Assembly (NCBI RefSeq): GCF_028283785.1
Contig: NZ_JAPWKB010000018.1
Span: 372,001 to 436,000 of the forward strand
Reading direction: 5' to 3'
Source of the DNA: Paraburkholderia sp.
GTDB lineage: Bacteria; Pseudomonadota; Gammaproteobacteria; Burkholderiales; Burkholderiaceae
Length of the DNA stretch: 64,000 nt
Shown here piece after piece: positions 8,502 through 17,530 of the stretch; positions within the stretch are counted from its first letter, which is position 1, and the number at the start of each line of letters is the position of its first letter. A program made the position numbers and the translations under genes. The notes under the pieces are model-generated. The model had not been told where the DNA came from. It saw only the letters and a program-made list of their open reading frames with translations, and searched no databases.

Positions 8502-10115
8502 CTATGCGCCGCCTTGCTGGATCGCGCGCGTCAACGTGGCCATTGCGACGCTGCCGTCCGCCGGCGCAACGCCGGCCGCCACGGTGTGCAGCATCGCGCG
8601 CAACGCTTCGGCGGCCTGCTCGAGCGCAGCCGGATCCGGCGCCTCGACGACGACATGCGCACGCACCGCCAGCGTCGCGACTTCCGCGTGCGCCCGGCGA
8701 CGCCAGGCCAGACCGAGCGCGTCCGCGAGCAGCGCGACCCGGCCGAGCCCGAGCGCCCATGCCGCCGCGCCCAGCCGGTAAGCGGCCTCGCCTGCGAGCA
8801 AGGCTTCGCTGGGATCGGCTTTTTCGGGCGAGTTGGCGGCTTGCGCATGCACGGCCAGCGCGACGATCGACGCATCCGCGGTTTGCAGGAAATCTTCGTA
8901 AGCGCCCGAATTGACGAACAGACCGCCGATCTCGCGCGTGAACACGCTGCGCGACGTCTCGCTGCGGGCGCGCGCGTCCTGCATGCCCGCTTCCCACAGC
9001 GCTTCGGAGTCTTGGGTGGCGGCGACGTGCCAGTCGACCGTCAAGCCGTAATCGCGCAGCACGTCGGCCGCGTCGACGTCTTCGGCGGACGCGCCGTAAA
9101 GAGCGTAATCGCGCCAGAGCAACGCGAGCGTCGCGCGAACCAGCGAGCGCGGCGCAAGCGCCAGTCCGCGCGCGTGATCGGCCAGCACCAGATTGCAGCG
9201 CGCGTAGAAACGGCGCACGTCCGCTTCGCCGGACAGATGGCCGCTCGCGCGCAGCGAACGCGCGCAGGTCGCGGCGAGCCGCCAGTAGTCGTAGGGATCG
9301 TCGGACGCCAGTTCCGCGAGGCACGCGTCGAGCGCGTCGTAGGCACGGTGAGTGGCGGCGCTCGTGGCTGCATTCGTTTCCGCATTCGTGATGGCGTCGG
9401 CGCTTGCCGTGGCACCGTTGGTGCCATTCATGCCGTTTGCGCGTTGGGCGTCTTTGGCCCCTTTGGCTCCGCTAGCACCGGCCGCCGAATGCGCGCGCAA
9501 CACCGGCAACAACGCCCGCTCGTAACTCGCGCGCAGATAGGCGAGCCGCTCGGGCGCCTGTCCGCGCAACGTGGCGGGCGGGATCGGCCGTGCGGCCAGC
9601 GCGTGATCTTCGTAAGCGGTCGTGAGGCCGGGCGCATGCCGCGCAATGTGTGCGCACAACGCCTGATAATGCGCAAACAGCGACGGCGAACACGACAGTT
9701 CCCGCAGGTTGCGACGCGACAGCGCCGCGCGGAAATCGTCCAGCGCGATGCCGAACAGCGCGCGTGCGCCGGGTTCGCTGGCGGGATCGGCGGCGGCCAT
9801 CGGCGATACCAGCGCGAGCGCGTCGGCGAAACGTTGTGCGCCGGTCCAGCCTGCGTCACGAAGCGCCTGGGCCGCCCGCAGCAACGGCACGCCGGCCTCG
9901 CCGCGATGCTCGAACGCACTTTGCGCATCCGCGAGCGCGCGCTCCGCAGCGGGCACTGAGCCGCCACGCGGATTGGGCAACGCATCGAAAGGATCGGTAT
10001 GTGCCGCGGGCCACGCGGCAGGTGCGGCCGTTGACGACGCCGTCGCATCGGACGATGCGGGCGGCTCGGACAGCGAGGAGAATGAAGCGGACGACGAAGC
10101 GAGTGGAGTAGTCAT
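8502..10115 (-). CDS. alanine-rich protein with a degenerate Hpt-like segment (FimL/ChpA N-terminus-like)
   Basis: A soluble, helix-rich 537-residue protein whose function I do not recognise with certainty. The segment at about 443-470 (AYRLGAAAWALGLGRVALLA, then DALG) fits the pattern of a histidine phosphotransfer domain, H-x-L-K-G-[AS]-A-x-x-L-G. The phospho-accepting histidine position is Tyr and the Lys-Gly pair is Leu-Gly, so it could not take a phosphate there. FimL of Pseudomonas, a homologue of the ChpA N-terminus with degenerate Hpt modules, has about this length and works in type IV pilus signalling. An Ala/Gly/Asn-rich linker lies near residues 240-270. The ATG at 10115 is preferred; a GTG at 10214 would add 33 residues. 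No clear Shine-Dalgarno sequence is seen. The next gene upstream is rubredoxin. Confidence 0.6.
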   Translation of the reverse strand: MTTPLASSSASFSSLSEPPASSDATASSTAAPAAWPAAHTDPFDALPNPRGGSVPAAERALADAQSAFEHRGEAGVPLLRAAQALRDAGWTGAQRFADALALVSPMAAADPASEPGARALFGIALDDFRAALSRRNLRELSCSPSLFAHYQALCAHIARHAPGLTTAYEDHALAARPIPPATLRGQAPERLAYLRASYERALLPVLRAHSAAGASGAKGAKDAQRANGMNGTNGATASADAITNAETNAATSAATHRAYDALDACLAELASDDPYDYWRLAATCARSLRASGHLSGEADVRRFYARCNLVLADHARGLALAPRSLVRATLALLWRDYALYGASAEDVDAADVLRDYGLTVDWHVAATQDSEALWEAGMQDARARSETSRSVFTREIGGLFVNSGAYEDFLQTADASIVALAVHAQAANSPEKADPSEALLAGEAAYRLGAAAWALGLGRVALLADALGLAWRRRAHAEVATLAVRAHVVVEAPDPAALEQAAEALRAMLHTVAAGVAPADGSVAMATLTRAIQQGGA

Positions 10116-10353
10116 GGGCACGCGGCACGAACACTGACGGACCTGCACACGGCGACGCGCAGCCTTCAGCACGTCCACCGACGGCAGGACGATGACCGAC
10201 ACCCCCTGCGACACGGCACGTAGCCGGACGTTCCGCCGCTAAAGCACAACGACGGCGCATGCGCCGTGCATCGGGCCAAACGGCGATCCGGTCAGCGAAT
10301 CGTGCGGACAGGCAACGGCCGGTAAAGCCGACACCGCCCGCCCGATTCAGCGG

Positions 10354-10524
10354 TCAGATCTGCACCATCTCGAAGTCTTCTTTACGCGCGCCGCATTCCG
10401 GGCACGTCCAGTTGATCGGCACGTCTTCCCAGCGCGTACCCGGCGCGATTCCTTCATCTGGCAGACCGGCTTCTTCATCGTAAATCCAGCCGCAGATCAG
10501 GCACATCCAGCTTCTATATTCCAT
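10354..10524 (-). CDS. rubA: rubredoxin
   Basis: A 56-residue electron carrier with one iron bound by four cysteines. Two CxxC pairs, C8-C11 (CLIC) and C41-C44 (CPEC), each followed by Gly, are the rubredoxin signature, together with YDEEAG, GIAPGTRWEDVP and W39. The ATG at 10524 gives the standard length. It is encoded just upstream of the FimL-like gene on the same strand and is divergent from thiD. The redox partner cannot be inferred from the neighbours. Confidence 0.96.
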   Translation of the reverse strand: MEYRSWMCLICGWIYDEEAGLPDEGIAPGTRWEDVPINWTCPECGARKEDFEMVQI

Positions 10525-10876
10525 TCTTGTGTCGGGTCGAAAAGTGCATGAAACGGGAGCCATGATGGTACCGTGTTGCCGCCCCAATGCCTAGCAATCG
10601 AAAAATCCGCGACGTTCCGCAGCGCACACGAACGCTGCCGTGAAACGCTTCGCTAAACGCGACGGGCATACGTTGCACCCGTTGTGCAACAACACGATGA
10701 ACCATGCGCGTGCGCAAGCGGAAAACCGGCACGGTGCCGATTTGCAAAACACGCGTGAACAGGCGTTCGAACGTGCGAAAAACCGCCCTCTCCACGGATA
10801 AAGCAGCATAATTGAGCCGACCGCACGCCAGCCGTGCAACGCCCTTTTTCCCACGCTCATTTCCTGCCAGCCCTAC
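10525..10876. other. divergent intergenic region rubA / thiD
   Basis: About 350 nt between divergent genes, less GC-rich in the middle. No convincing promoter pair or RNA structure could be assigned by eye. Both genes probably have their promoters here. Confidence 0.4.
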
Positions 10877-11740
10877 ATGCCCAGCGACACGCCTCCGATC
10901 GTTCTCACCTTCGGCCTCTCCGACCCGACGGGCGGCTCCGGCCTTCAGGCCGACCTGATGACGCTGGCCAGCATGGGCTGCCACGGTGTCAGCGCGTTGA
11001 CCGGCTATACGATCCGGGATTCAGCCAGTTGCGACGAAGTCACGGGTCTCGACCCTGAAGCGGTCGCGACCCAGGCGCGGATGCTGCTCGAAGACATGCC
11101 GATCGCCGCGTTCAAGGTCGGTGCGTGTACGCGCGCCGAAGTCGTGAGCGCCATCGCGGAAGTAGTCGCCGATTACGACGACGTGCCGCTGATCCTCGCC
11201 CCCGACTTCACGCTCGACGACGAACACGTGCTCGCCGCCGACGAACTACGCGAAGCGATCGCCGATCTGCTCGCGCCGCAAACCACGTTGCTGGTCGCCG
11301 ACCAAGCCACGCTGCTCGCGCTGGCCCAACCCGACGCCGACGCCGAAGCGCCCACGCTCGACGCCGCGATCGCGCATCTGCTGTCGCAAGGGTGCGAATA
11401 CATCCTGTGCACGGAAACCGGCACGCATCGTCTCGTCAATACGCTGTATAGCGACGACGGCCAGTTGCGTCAGGACACGTGGGATCGCGGCAGCAACCGC
11501 ATCATGGGCATGACCGACACGCTCGGCTCGGCCATCGCCGCGTTGCTCGCGAACGGCCAGGAACCGGCCGAAGCGGTCCGCGAAGCGCAGGAGTATCTGT
11601 ACCAGGCCACGCGCAGCGCGTTCCGTCCCGGCATGGGCGCGTATATTCCCGACCGTTTCTTCTGGGCGCGCACCAACGACGAAGAAACGCCGCCGGCCGC
11701 GGGCAAGGAAGATGCCGCACCGGGCGAAGCGCGTCACTAG
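10877..11740 (+). CDS. thiD: hydroxymethylpyrimidine/phosphomethylpyrimidine kinase-like protein (ThiD-type, altered active-site motif)
   Basis: A 287-residue ribokinase-fold kinase of the ThiD family, expected to phosphorylate HMP and HMP-P for thiamine synthesis. The N-terminal substrate motif D16-PTGGSGLQADL is close to the ThiD consensus. The C-terminal anion-hole motif, normally G-T-G-C-T-L, reads G211-M-T-D214-T-L: the usual Cys is Asp and the second Gly is Thr. Asp at that position recalls the catalytic Asp of the sugar-kinase relatives, so activity may persist, but substrate choice is open. An acidic, Glu/Ala-rich tail follows FFWARTND. It ends against the double terminator shared with groEL. 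The family is clear; the exact function is less so. Confidence 0.8.
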   Translation: MPSDTPPIVLTFGLSDPTGGSGLQADLMTLASMGCHGVSALTGYTIRDSASCDEVTGLDPEAVATQARMLLEDMPIAAFKVGACTRAEVVSAIAEVVADYDDVPLILAPDFTLDDEHVLAADELREAIADLLAPQTTLLVADQATLLALAQPDADAEAPTLDAAIAHLLSQGCEYILCTETGTHRLVNTLYSDDGQLRQDTWDRGSNRIMGMTDTLGSAIAALLANGQEPAEAVREAQEYLYQATRSAFRPGMGAYIPDRFFWARTNDEETPPAAGKEDAAPGEARH

Positions 11741-11790
11741 CAACACCCAGGCCGCGCGTCATCGCTTCACGCGCGGCCTCAATAAAAAAG

Positions 11791-11814
11791 CCGGACGGTG
11801 CGCACACCGTCCGG
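11791..11814 (-). terminator. intrinsic terminator of groESL
   Basis: A perfect 10-bp stem (CCGGACGGTG / CACCGTCCGG) with a 4-nt loop. Read on the minus strand it is followed by C and six T residues, so it terminates transcription coming from groEL. Confidence 0.88.
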
Positions 11815-11820
11815 CCATAA

Positions 11821-11847
11821 AAAAACCCGCATCGCTGCGGGTTTTTT
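11821..11847 (+). terminator. intrinsic terminator after thiD, likely bidirectional
   Basis: An 11-bp perfect stem (AAAAACCCGCA / TGCGGGTTTTT) with a TCGC loop, followed on the plus strand by a T-run interrupted by one C. The A-run on the other side lets it work on the minus strand as well. Together with the hairpin at 11791 it separates the convergent thiD and groEL genes. Confidence 0.92.
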
Positions 11848-11923
11848 CTTTTGGCGCGCACTTCTTTCGAAGCGCGCGCCGCATGTCTTTCGACGTGGAC
11901 GCTCCGGAGAGCGTCCCGCGAAA

Positions 11924-13564
11924 TTACATGTCCATGCCCATGCCGCCCATGCCGCCGGGCATACCGCCGCCCATCGGTGCATCTTCCTTCGGCAGTTCGC
12001 AAACAGCTGCGTCGGTCGTCAGCAGGAGACCCGCAACCGAAGCTGCGTTTTGCAGCGCCGTGCGCGTCACCTTCGTCGGGTCGACAACACCTGCGTCGAC
12101 CAGGTCGACGTACTCGCCGGTTGCTGCGTTGTAGCCGTAGTTGCCCGTACCAGCGGCAACAGCTGCCACCACGACGCTGGCTTCTTCGCCACCGTTCGTG
12201 ACGATCTGACGCAGCGGCTCTTCCATCGCGCGCAGCACGATCTTGATACCTGCGTCCTGATCGGCGTTAGCGCCCTTCAGGCTCGTGATAGCCGTGCGAG
12301 CGCGGATCAGCGCGACGCCGCCACCAGCAACGATGCCTTCTTCCACAGCTGCGCGCGTTGCGTGCAGTGCGTCTTCGACACGTGCCTTCTTTTCCTTCAT
12401 TTCGACTTCGGTCGCAGCACCGACCTTAATCACTGCAACGCCGCCTGCCAGCTTGGCAACGCGTTCTTGCAGCTTTTCACGGTCGTAGTCCGACGTTGCT
12501 TCTTCGATTTGCGTGCGAACCTGCTTCACACGTGCTTCGATGTTTGCAGCTTCGCCAGCGCCGTCGATGATCGTCGTGTTTTCCTTGCCCACTTCGATAC
12601 GCTTCGCTTGACCCAGTTCGGCCAGCGTTGCCTTTTCGAGCGTCAGGCCGGTTTCTTCAGCGATGACTTGACCACCGGTCAGGATCGCGATGTCTTCCAG
12701 CATGGCCTTACGACGGTCGCCGAAGCCCGGAGCCTTGACGGCAACAGTCTTCAGGATGCCGCGGATGTTGTTCACAACCAGCGTTGCCAGTGCTTCGCCT
12801 TCGACGTCTTCTGCGATGATCAGCAGCGGACGGCCAGCCTTGGCGACTTGTTCCAGGACCGGGAGGAGGTCACGAATGTTCGAGACCTTCTTGTCGTGCA
12901 GCAGCACGAACGGGTTGTCCAGAACAGCAACCTGCTTGTCCGGGTTGTTGATGAAGTACGGCGACAGGTAGCCGCGGTCGAATTGCATACCTTCGACAAC
13001 GTCCAGCTCGTCTTGCAGCGACTTGCCGTCTTCGACGGTGATCACGCCTTCCTTGCCGACCTTGTCCATGGCTTCAGCGATACGATCGCCGATCGACGAG
13101 TCGCTGTTTGCCGAGATCGAGCCAACTTGCGCGATTTCCTTGTTCGTCGTGCACGGCTTGCTGATCTTGCGCAGTTCTTCGATTGCAGCTGCAACAGCCT
13201 TGTCGATACCGCGCTTCAGATCCATCGGGTTCATGCCCGATGCAACGTACTTCATGCCTTCGCGGACGATCGACTGAGCCAGGACCGTAGCGGTCGTGGT
13301 GCCGTCACCTGCGTTGTCGCTGGTCTTGGAAGCGACTTCCTTGACCATTTGCGCGCCCATGTTCTGGAGCTTGTCTTTCAGTTCGATCTCTTTCGCGACC
13401 GACACACCGTCCTTGGTGACCGTCGGGCCGCCGAAGCTGCGTTCCAGGACAACGTTGCGGCCCTTCGGACCCAGCGTGACCTTCACAGCGTTCGCGAGAA
13501 TGTTCACGCCTTCGACCATCTTGGCACGTGCGGAATCACCGAATACGACGTCTTTAGCTGCCAT
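11924..13564 (-). CDS. groL: chaperonin GroEL, 60 kDa
   Basis: ATP-driven folding chamber subunit (546 residues), with the ATP-binding DGTTTATVLA segment near residue 90 and the Gly-Gly-Met-rich C-terminal tail that projects into the cavity. Sequence is near-consensus throughout. It lies about 50 nt after groES in an operon under CIRCE control. Codon use is noticeably less GC3-biased in places, as expected for a highly expressed gene. The pair groES-groEL is followed by a strong terminator. Confidence 0.99.
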   Translation of the reverse strand: MAAKDVVFGDSARAKMVEGVNILANAVKVTLGPKGRNVVLERSFGGPTVTKDGVSVAKEIELKDKLQNMGAQMVKEVASKTSDNAGDGTTTATVLAQSIVREGMKYVASGMNPMDLKRGIDKAVAAAIEELRKISKPCTTNKEIAQVGSISANSDSSIGDRIAEAMDKVGKEGVITVEDGKSLQDELDVVEGMQFDRGYLSPYFINNPDKQVAVLDNPFVLLHDKKVSNIRDLLPVLEQVAKAGRPLLIIAEDVEGEALATLVVNNIRGILKTVAVKAPGFGDRRKAMLEDIAILTGGQVIAEETGLTLEKATLAELGQAKRIEVGKENTTIIDGAGEAANIEARVKQVRTQIEEATSDYDREKLQERVAKLAGGVAVIKVGAATEVEMKEKKARVEDALHATRAAVEEGIVAGGGVALIRARTAITSLKGANADQDAGIKIVLRAMEEPLRQIVTNGGEEASVVVAAVAAGTGNYGYNAATGEYVDLVDAGVVDPTKVTRTALQNAASVAGLLLTTDAAVCELPKEDAPMGGGMPGGMGGMGMDM

Positions 13565-13617
13565 CTTCTAACTCCTTGAATTCTTTGGATATGAACCGGG
13601 GAAGTAGCGACCAGCGC

Positions 13618-13908
13618 TTACTTCTGCACCACGGCCATGATGTCTTCTTCGCGCATCACCAGCAGTTCGTTGCCGTCGACCTTGACGGTCTGGCCTGCGT
13701 ACTTGCCGAACAGGACGCGGTCACCGATCTTCACGTCGAGCGCGATCTGTGCGCCCTTATCGTCACGCTTGCCCGGGCCGACTGCCAGGATTTCGCCTTG
13801 ATCCGGCTTTTCCGCTGCGGCTTCGGGGATCACGATGCCCGACGCAGTCTTGGTTTCTTGATCCAGACGTTTGACGATCACGCGATCATGCAAAGGACGA
13901 AGGTTCAT
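13618..13908 (-). CDS. groS: co-chaperonin GroES, 10 kDa
   Basis: The lid of the GroEL chamber, 96 residues, starting MNLRPLHDRVIVKR, with the mobile-loop region near residues 16-35 and the usual C-terminus of the family (LVMREEDIMAVV). The ATG at 13908 has a GAGGAG-like ribosome site a few nt upstream; an extension to 13968 is not supported. It is the first gene of the groESL operon. Confidence 0.99.
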   Translation of the reverse strand: MNLRPLHDRVIVKRLDQETKTASGIVIPEAAAEKPDQGEILAVGPGKRDDKGAQIALDVKIGDRVLFGKYAGQTVKVDGNELLVMREEDIMAVVQK

Positions 13909-13980
13909 ACATACTCCTCTCTTGATTGAGACTGAAGAACGCTGAGAAAACCCGGCTGGCTGAGCCAACCGGCGATGTTG

Positions 13981-14007
13981 TTAGCACTCTCGTGCAGCGA
14001 GTGCTAA
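13981..14007. promoter_or_regulatory. CIRCE operator (HrcA binding site)
   Basis: A perfect CIRCE element: TTAGCACTC, nine nucleotides, GAGTGCTAA. It sits directly downstream of the -10 box of the groESL promoter, about 73 nt before the groES start codon. HrcA bound here represses groESL at normal temperature. Confidence 0.97.
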
Positions 14008-14035
14008 TTATATGGACGGGTGGTGACAAATTCAA
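14007..14035 (-). promoter_or_regulatory. sigma-70 promoter of groESL
   Basis: On the minus strand TTGAAT (14035-14030) and a consensus TATAAT (14012-14007) are separated by exactly 17 nt. The CIRCE element shares its first base with the -10 box, so HrcA would block RNA polymerase. No sigma-32 type -35/-10 pair was noticed. Confidence 0.88.
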
Positions 14036-14325
14036 GACGCTGCGGGGAAGGTCGGCAGAAATGCCCGGATTCGCGGAGCGGGAACGCGATCGCACGGCCT
14101 GAGTCGCGGGGCCGCCGCGCCGAGCGGCGTCCGGCGGAAACTTCCGAGCGAAATCAATGTGTTGGATTTGCCAGAGCAACGCTGCGGCACCTTTCGGATA
14201 CCCTTCAGCGCGACGGTCGATGCCTTTCTGGAAGGCCCCGCACCGAATTCTTCCCGCACCAGGGGAAATCCTGATCTACGCGACGGGAATCGGAATGCGC
14301 GCCCCGAACGAGGCTCGACACCAGC
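14036..14325. other. non-coding region upstream of the groESL promoter
   Basis: About 290 nt between the groESL promoter and the end of the hypothetical gene on the same strand. No supported gene, terminator or repeat was seen. Confidence 0.4.
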
Positions 14326-14970
14326 TCAACTGCGCGCCGCCTCGCAGTCGTCCCAGTACCGAAGCGGGTCCTGGTGCTGCGGGAACAGCTTGGCGAGCCA
14401 ACCCATCAGGCGCGCCCACTCGGGGTGACTCGTGCCGCTTTGCGCGGAAAACAGCGATCGCTCGAGAACGCTATTGCGCTGCCGGTCATACGCGACGACC
14501 TGATACCGGCCATCCGCGCCCTCTCTCGACGTGATCGTATAACGCGTCAGCAGGCGCAGTTCGGCGTGCTCCGACCAGCCGAAGACCGCGCGTGGCAGGC
14601 CGTTCGAATCACGCACTTCCGTGCTGCCGTCGGGCAGCTTCACCGCGCCCCAGCCGGGCGCAAGCTCGGTGACGAGCTCGTCCTTCGTCTTGCGATGCCA
14701 GCGAAGCTTCCACGCCCGTTCCATCGCCTCGTGGACATGCGCGGCCGACTCGTAGCCGCGCGGCACTTCGACCGCGACCGGAAACGACACGACGCTTTCT
14801 TTCCAGATCGTGCCGTCACCCGACGGGCGGGCGTCCACGCGCGCTGCGCGTTCGGCGTCTTCAAACGGATTCTGCTTGCCCGGCTTCGACTGGGCCGAAC
14901 TCGGCGGCAAATCGGAAAACAGGTTTTCCAACGCCTGTCGCGCATTGCGGGACTTGTCACCATTTCTCAT
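14326..14970 (-). CDS. hypothetical protein, 214 residues
   Basis: No family recognised. The protein is soluble, with no signal peptide or membrane segment, rich in Trp and charged residues. A basic N-terminus is followed by a Pro/Ser-rich stretch (residues about 20-40). The middle contains WKESVVSFPVAVEVPRGY and an HVHEAMERAWKLRW helix, and the C-terminal half has alternating charged strands. I chose the ATG at 14970 because GGAGAA lies seven nt upstream. A further ATG at 14997 would add nine residues without a ribosome site. It stands alone between groESL and the hydroxylase gene. Coding-like composition makes it a real gene; function unknown. Confidence 0.7.
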   Translation of the reverse strand: MRNGDKSRNARQALENLFSDLPPSSAQSKPGKQNPFEDAERAARVDARPSGDGTIWKESVVSFPVAVEVPRGYESAAHVHEAMERAWKLRWHRKTKDELVTELAPGWGAVKLPDGSTEVRDSNGLPRAVFGWSEHAELRLLTRYTITSREGADGRYQVVAYDRQRNSVLERSLFSAQSGTSHPEWARLMGWLAKLFPQHQDPLRYWDDCEAARS

Positions 14971-15099
14971 TCGATTCTCCAACCAGGCGACATTCATGAT
15001 TCGACGAGCGCGTGCCGGCTGATCTGCGCAACCGGCCCGACGTCGGAACTGGCGCCATAACGGCGCCGCACCTCGTATTGTGCGTCTGTTCCGCGCGCG

Positions 15100-16080
15100 T
15101 CAGAACAAACCCAGACGCCGGACGATCCGCCCGAACGTCAGCCACTGCTGCGCGAGCAGGCCGTTTCCGTACGAGCGCCCGGCGCCGTCCGGCCCCGGCA
15201 GTTGATCGCGAATGCCGGTCGGCTCCAGCGTGCGGTTCCACGACGCGGTTTTGAACATCATGTCCCACCACGGAAACAGCACGCCGAAATTGCAGCCGTA
15301 GTGCGTGCCTTCGTGACCATAACCGATCGCATGATGACGACGGTGAAAGATCGGGCTGACGATCAGCCGTTCGAGCAAACCGCCATACGGCAGATGCGCG
15401 TTCACGTGCTGCACGCTCTGCATGAAGTTGCTGACCGCGACCAGCACGACGAACTGACTCGGCTCGACGCCGATAAACAGCGAGATTACCGCGAAGAATC
15501 CGGCCTGAATGATGTCGTCGAGGAAGTGATTGCGGTCGTCGGCCCACAGCGACATCTGCTGCTGGCTATGATGGACCGCGTGCAACTCCCACCACACGCC
15601 GAACCGGTGCTGCCAGCGGTGATACCAGTAGCCGGCGAAATCGAGCACCACCAGATAGATCACGAACGCAACCACCGGCTGGTCGGTGACGCCCGGCCAC
15701 AGATTGTCGAGATCGATATTCGGAATGTCGTGGATCGCCATCAGACTCTGCCAGTGATTGAACAGCGGCTGGAGCATGAAGAAGAACGCGATATTGATGA
15801 TGCCGAGTTTGGCGATCCACGTGTAGATCACGTCCGCGCGAAGCGCCTTGCGATCGGACCAGGTTTCGATCGGACGCAAGGCTTCGAGCGGACGCAGCGC
15901 CGCGTACATCACGACGATTTCCAGCACGCCGACGATCACCCAGTACAGCGCGTCATACGTGTCTTCGTCGTAGCCCATCAGCCCGACGCGGAAAAAAACC
16001 GGTTGCACGACATCGACGAACAGCAGCGTCTGAAGTGTCGAGATGCCGTTATCGAGCAGTGCGAGGATGGCGTGAATCAA
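15100..16080 (-). CDS. sterol desaturase / fatty acid hydroxylase family membrane protein
   Basis: A 326-residue integral membrane di-iron oxygenase of the fatty acid hydroxylase superfamily. The histidine clusters that bind the two irons are in order: H154RWQH158, H167AVHH171 and H246RRHH250, with HEGTHYG after. Hydrophobic segments lie at about 10-30, 45-65, 88-105, 135-152 and 190-220. The frame begins with TTG at 16080, supported by GAAGGGG nine nt upstream; the next Met is at about residue 35. The substrate (a lipid or sterol-like molecule) is unknown. It lies about 90 nt before the beta-propeller gene's 3' end on the same strand. Confidence 0.85.
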   Translation of the reverse strand: MIHAILALLDNGISTLQTLLFVDVVQPVFFRVGLMGYDEDTYDALYWVIVGVLEIVVMYAALRPLEALRPIETWSDRKALRADVIYTWIAKLGIINIAFFFMLQPLFNHWQSLMAIHDIPNIDLDNLWPGVTDQPVVAFVIYLVVLDFAGYWYHRWQHRFGVWWELHAVHHSQQQMSLWADDRNHFLDDIIQAGFFAVISLFIGVEPSQFVVLVAVSNFMQSVQHVNAHLPYGGLLERLIVSPIFHRRHHAIGYGHEGTHYGCNFGVLFPWWDMMFKTASWNRTLEPTGIRDQLPGPDGAGRSYGNGLLAQQWLTFGRIVRRLGLF

Positions 16081-16171
16081 CGAAAAACCCCTTCAATGAC
16101 AGATGACGCGAAACACCGGCGGCGCGCCGCGCCGTCCGAACCGAATCGAACCGCACGGCGTAACCGGACGC

Positions 16172-17182
16172 TCAGTCCGGATTCGGCGCGTACACCGGCG
16201 CACGGTTCGCGAAGTAGATCCCGTGCGGCGAACGTCCGACCGCGATCGTATCTATCAGTTTATGCGTCGTGAGATCGATGATGCCGACATGTTTCGCGAA
16301 ACGGAACGTCACCCATAGATACCGTTTGTCCGCCGACAGTTCCATATCGTCCGGTCCCGGCATCAAACCCGTGATGTCGGCGACTTTCGTCAGCGTCGTG
16401 TAATCGAGAATGCTGATCGTGCTTTCGACGCGGTTAGTCACCGCAATGTGCTGGCCGTCGTCGAGATTGCGGAAGTTGTGCGCGCCGCGACCGGTCTGAA
16501 TCCGCTTGACGACCTGCTTCGTATGCGGATCGACCACCGCGACGTCGTCCTCGCCTGTCATGCCGATCAACAGGTATTTGTCGCCCGGCGTCATCCACAG
16601 ACCGGCGGGCGTGTTGCCCACGTGCAGTTTCCACAGCACGCTTTGCGATGCGAGATCGATCGCGGCGACTTCGCCGGTGTCCTGCAAGGTCACGTAGACG
16701 ATCTTGCTGTCCGACGAGAACGTCATATGGCTCGGCGTCTTCGCGAGCGGAATGCGCTGCGCGAGCACCAGATTCTGGCCGTCGTACTTGTAGACATCGA
16801 CGCGATCCAGGCGCAGCGCCGCCGTGACGAACCATTTGTGATCGGGCGAGAAACCGAGTTGATACGGGTCCTCGATTCCTTCGACACGATGCTGGACCTT
16901 ACCCGTATGCGGGTCGAGGAACATCAGGTCGTTCGACACCGAATCCGCGACGATCAGCGAACGGCCGTCCGGCGTGATCATCAGGTGATGCGGTTCCTTG
17001 CCGGTCGGCTCCTTGCCGATGACCTGACGGCTCACCGGATCGACCAGCGTCAATTGCGCTTCGGCGGAGTCGAGCACGATCACGTTGTCGGCGGCATGCG
17101 CGACTGGCGAAACGGCGAACAGCCCGCAAAGCGATGCGGCCACTGCGCCGGCCCGTGTAATCGAAACGATAGAAATTGGCAT
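16172..17182 (-). CDS. secreted YVTN-type beta-propeller repeat protein
   Basis: A 336-residue protein with an N-terminal signal peptide (positive start, hydrophobic core, cleavage after VAHAA near residue 30). After it come repeated blades of the YVTN/Lvp pattern: DPVSRQVIGKEPTGKEPHHLMITPDGR, then similar units ending in DGRSL, DHKWFV, DSKIVYV, GDKYLLI, ADKRYLWV (each quoted piece is a separate blade). Such propellers bind ligands or redox cofactors in the periplasm, and some relatives accompany quinoprotein systems. No enzyme partner is next to it, so its role is unknown. The ATG at 17182 is chosen because the signal peptide begins there. Confidence 0.8.
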   Translation of the reverse strand: MPISIVSITRAGAVAASLCGLFAVSPVAHAADNVIVLDSAEAQLTLVDPVSRQVIGKEPTGKEPHHLMITPDGRSLIVADSVSNDLMFLDPHTGKVQHRVEGIEDPYQLGFSPDHKWFVTAALRLDRVDVYKYDGQNLVLAQRIPLAKTPSHMTFSSDSKIVYVTLQDTGEVAAIDLASQSVLWKLHVGNTPAGLWMTPGDKYLLIGMTGEDDVAVVDPHTKQVVKRIQTGRGAHNFRNLDDGQHIAVTNRVESTISILDYTTLTKVADITGLMPGPDDMELSADKRYLWVTFRFAKHVGIIDLTTHKLIDTIAVGRSPHGIYFANRAPVYAPNPD

Positions 17183-17530
17183 TGAGAACGTGCGGTGCGG
17201 AAAAAAGCGCGGGAAAAGCGCGAAAAAACCTCGTGGAGGATGCGACTGAAAGACAACGGAAAGCCACGGCACCGCCTGGCCGGTCGTCCATGATCGTCTA
17301 ACGCGTGAGAGGCCGCCGCCGATGACACATTTTTAGCAACCTTCTATTGCGCGCACGCGAAAGGTGCAGCCCGTAAGACACCGTAACGGTCCGCACCAGT
17401 TTGCTGACCGGTTAAACGTTTGCTGAGTGCATACGAAAACGGCTGTCGCCGCTACCATGCCCGGCCCGGTGTTTGCTTTTAAGCGTGCGCCGCATAACAA
17501 ACCAGACCGCAATGCCAAAGGGGGATCACC
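17183..17530. other. divergent intergenic region beta-propeller / MCP-like gene
   Basis: About 350 nt between divergent genes. The plus-strand gene has a strong ribosome site (AAGGGGG) just before its GTG at 17531. No operator or RNA structure was recognised. Confidence 0.4.

Noticed and set aside
11791..11850. A small RNA gene between thiD and groEL
   Set aside because: The two hairpins are fully explained as terminators for convergent genes, and no promoter lies between them.
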